From Bryobacterales bacterium (GTDB taxonomy: Bacteria; Acidobacteriota; Terriglobia; Bryobacterales; Bryobacteraceae), in assembly GCA_947446025.1 (NCBI GenBank), contig CANFEY010000044.1, positions 1 to 41,877 of the forward strand: DNA of 41,877 nucleotides, in the 5' to 3' direction. The position numbers and the translations under genes were made by a program. The notes beneath the pieces are model-generated. The model did not search any database and was not told the origin of the DNA. It saw only the letters and a program-made list of their open reading frames with translations. This document shows positions 40,308 through 41,877 of the stretch, in pieces. Positions within the stretch are counted from its first letter, which is position 1. Each line of letters opens with the position of its first letter.

Positions 40308-41877
40308 GCACTGCGCTGTTGCATTTCGTGTGGCAAGGAGCCGCCATCGCATTCCTGCTGGCTGTGGCGCTGGTGTTCGTAAAGAGCGCCCGGGCGCGCT
40401 ACGCGTGGGCGTGCGCGGCGTTGCTGGCGATGCCGGTGGCGTTCGGTGTGACGTTGTGGCTGTCGCAGCCCTCGGAACCCCGGGGCGTGCACCTGCCGGT
40501 TTTCTTCCCTCTCCCGTTCCCGGTGGGCGATTCGGCGGCTCCCCCGCCCGCGCCCTGGTCGCCCGATCCGGCTTCGTGGTGGATGGCGGGCGTCGTGATT
40601 CTTTATGGATACCGCGCCGTCGGCTGGCTGGCCGCGCAACGCCTGCGACGCCGCGGAGTGTGCGCCGCGCCGGTCGAATGGCAGCAGCGCGTCGCTGAAC
40701 TGGGGAGCCGCATCCGGCAGACTCGGCCCGTGCTGTTGCTCGAATCCGCGCTGGCGGAAACACCGATGACCATCGGACTGTGGCGACCGGTGGTGCTGAT
40801 GCCGCTGGGCCTACTAGCGGGACTGCCGGGCGCGCAGGTGGAGGCGATCCTGCTGCACGAACTCGCGCACATCCGCCGCCACGACTACTTGGTGAATCTG
40901 CTGCAAGCCGCCGTCGAGGGGCTGCTCTTCTACCATCCCGCGACGTGGTGGGTGTCCCACGTCATTCGCCGGGAGCGAGAGATGTGCTGCGATGATCTCG
41001 CCGTCGCCGCAACAGGCGATGCACTGGCGTACACTCGAGCCCTCGCAGCGCTGGAAGAACACCGCGTCCGCGTTCCGATTCTTGCCGTTAGTGGAGGTCC
41101 TCTTATGATCCGCATCCAACGCCTGCTCGGCCAGCCGAGCTGCTTCTCGCCTGCCCCTGCCTTGCTGTTCCTGACGCTGGCCGCCGGGGCTGCGCTGTTC
41201 GCGTTCGAGCCAGCGCCCATGCCGGTGCCGACCCCGGCCCCAGCCCCAGCCCCAGCCCCAGCCCCAGCCCCGTCCCCAACTCCTGAACCAGCCCCTACTC
41301 CTGAGCCCGCCCCCGCCCCGCAACCACAAGCCCCGATTCCAGTACCTGCCCCCCAGCAGGCTGGACCTGCAGCGGTACCCTCTGTAGTCACGCCCTATGA
41401 CAACTGGGTCAATCAGGAGGCGGTCTGGATCATCACTCCCGAAGAACGCACTGCCTTCCGCCGCCTGCAATCGGACGACGAGCAGCGAATGTTCATCGAA
41501 CAATTCTGGCTGCGCCGCGACCCCACGCCCGACACCGCGTTCAACGAATTCAAGGAAGAGCATTACCGTCGCGTCGCTTGGGCTAACGACCATTTTGCCG
41601 CCGTCGTCCCTGGCTGGAAGACCGACCGCGGCATGGTTTATATCAAGTTCGGCCCTGCCGATCAGCGCGAAGAACACCCCACCATTGGCCCCGGCATCCG
41701 CCCCGTTGAAGAAGGCGGAGGCCAAACCACCTTCTTCCCGTACGAGCGCTGGCGCTACCGCTACCTGGACAGCGTGGGCCAGGACGTGATCATCGAATTC
41801 GTCGACAAGTCGATGACCAACGAATACCGCATGACCTGGAACCCGTCCGACAAAGACGCCCTCCTCCGTGTTCCCGG
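40304..41877 (+). CDS. M56-GWxTD fusion protein, 3' end outside window
   Basis: About 524 residues are visible and the frame is open at the window end. The N-terminal half is a BlaR1-type M56 peptidase with membrane helices, LLHELAHIRRHDYLVNLLQ (HExxH) and REREMCCDDLAVAATG (third zinc ligand). After a helix near residue 300 comes a Pro-Ala linker encoded by about seven copies of a CAGCCC-type hexamer (41231-41272). A GWxTD domain follows: VWIITPEERTAFRRLQSDDEQRMFIEQFW, then PGWKTDRGMVYIKFGPAD. The fusion is known from Acidobacteria. It probably senses something outside the membrane and relieves repression by the BlaI-like protein. Confidence 0.9.
   Translation, partial: MSTALLHFVWQGAAIAFLLAVALVFVKSARARYAWACAALLAMPVAFGVTLWLSQPSEPRGVHLPVFFPLPFPVGDSAAPPPAPWSPDPASWWMAGVVILYGYRAVGWLAAQRLRRRGVCAAPVEWQQRVAELGSRIRQTRPVLLLESALAETPMTIGLWRPVVLMPLGLLAGLPGAQVEAILLHELAHIRRHDYLVNLLQAAVEGLLFYHPATWWVSHVIRREREMCCDDLAVAATGDALAYTRALAALEEHRVRVPILAVSGGPLMIRIQRLLGQPSCFSPAPALLFLTLAAGAALFAFEPAPMPVPTPAPAPAPAPAPAPSPTPEPAPTPEPAPAPQPQAPIPVPAPQQAGPAAVPSVVTPYDNWVNQEAVWIITPEERTAFRRLQSDDEQRMFIEQFWLRRDPTPDTAFNEFKEEHYRRVAWANDHFAAVVPGWKTDRGMVYIKFGPADQREEHPTIGPGIRPVEEGGGQTTFFPYERWRYRYLDSVGQDVIIEFVDKSMTNEYRMTWNPSDKDALLRVP
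41231..41272 (+). repeat. Short tandem repeat encoding the Pro-Ala linker
   Basis: A hexamer of the CAGCCC type is repeated about seven times and gives alternating Pro and Ala in the M56-GWxTD protein. Copy number is likely to vary between strains through slippage. A change by a whole hexamer keeps the frame. Confidence 0.8.

Overview
The window looks like a piece of an Acidobacteriota chromosome, most likely of the Solibacter/Bryobacter type. This rests on gene content, not on a marker gene. The DNA is GC-rich and the genes are tightly packed on both strands. The repertoire is typical of that group: a DUF1552 protein followed by a secreted ankyrin protein, a seven-bladed SBBP propeller protein, an M56-GWxTD fusion next to a BlaI repressor, a TPR peptidase with a Cys-containing C-terminal domain, and an IorAB-type molybdenum hydroxylase. 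No rRNA, tRNA, CRISPR array, complete insertion sequence or prophage was found.

Layout. 1-6006: cdsA and uppS run leftward. A divergent operon holds a membrane protein, a winged-helix regulator, a second uppS-like gene, an AsmA protein and fdhD. 6010-10448: a leftward four-gene transporter unit of ABC ATPase, permease, GldG-like protein and DUF4340 protein. 10449-11212: a decayed ORF6N-domain gene carrying two exact copies of a 27-nt palindrome. 11258-14735: DUF1552 protein, ankyrin protein and a convergent secreted protein. 14757-19964: a leftward class-III aminotransferase, iorA-like and iorB-like operon closed by a hairpin terminator, a divergent LysR regulator, and a DUF2238 membrane protein. 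20002-28325: a small secreted protein, a Rieske oxygenase with a lipoprotein, then coaD, aspartate aminotransferase and manA, then a sodium:solute symporter, an exported protein and a glucose dehydrogenase. 28373-30335: an ECF sigma factor, its likely anti-sigma factor, a secretin-N-like exported protein and a small unknown. 30400-33443: dtd, the cbiMN-cbiQ-cbiO metal uptake operon, acpS and a small unknown. 33459-39856: the large propeller protein, a cupin, a small exported protein and a gluzincin-TPR protein. 39893-41877: blaI and the M56-GWxTD gene, which runs off the end.

Within operons, genes overlap by 1-4 nt or follow a Shine-Dalgarno sequence. At the first genes of transcription units a different pattern repeats: a TANNNT hexamer ends 6-8 nt before the start codon, often with no Shine-Dalgarno. 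That is the signature of leaderless transcripts. It is seen at eleven starts on both strands and is the most general signal in the window. The most unusual local structure is the ORF6N locus. There an operator-like palindrome upstream of the gene is repeated exactly inside its coding sequence, where it encodes a motif I recall as conserved in the family. Other points of note are two cis-prenyltransferase genes about 1.1 kb apart in different operons, a BlaI-type operator that exactly fills a promoter spacer, a palindromic -10 element shared by two divergent genes, and four Cys-paired repeats following a complete seven-bladed propeller.
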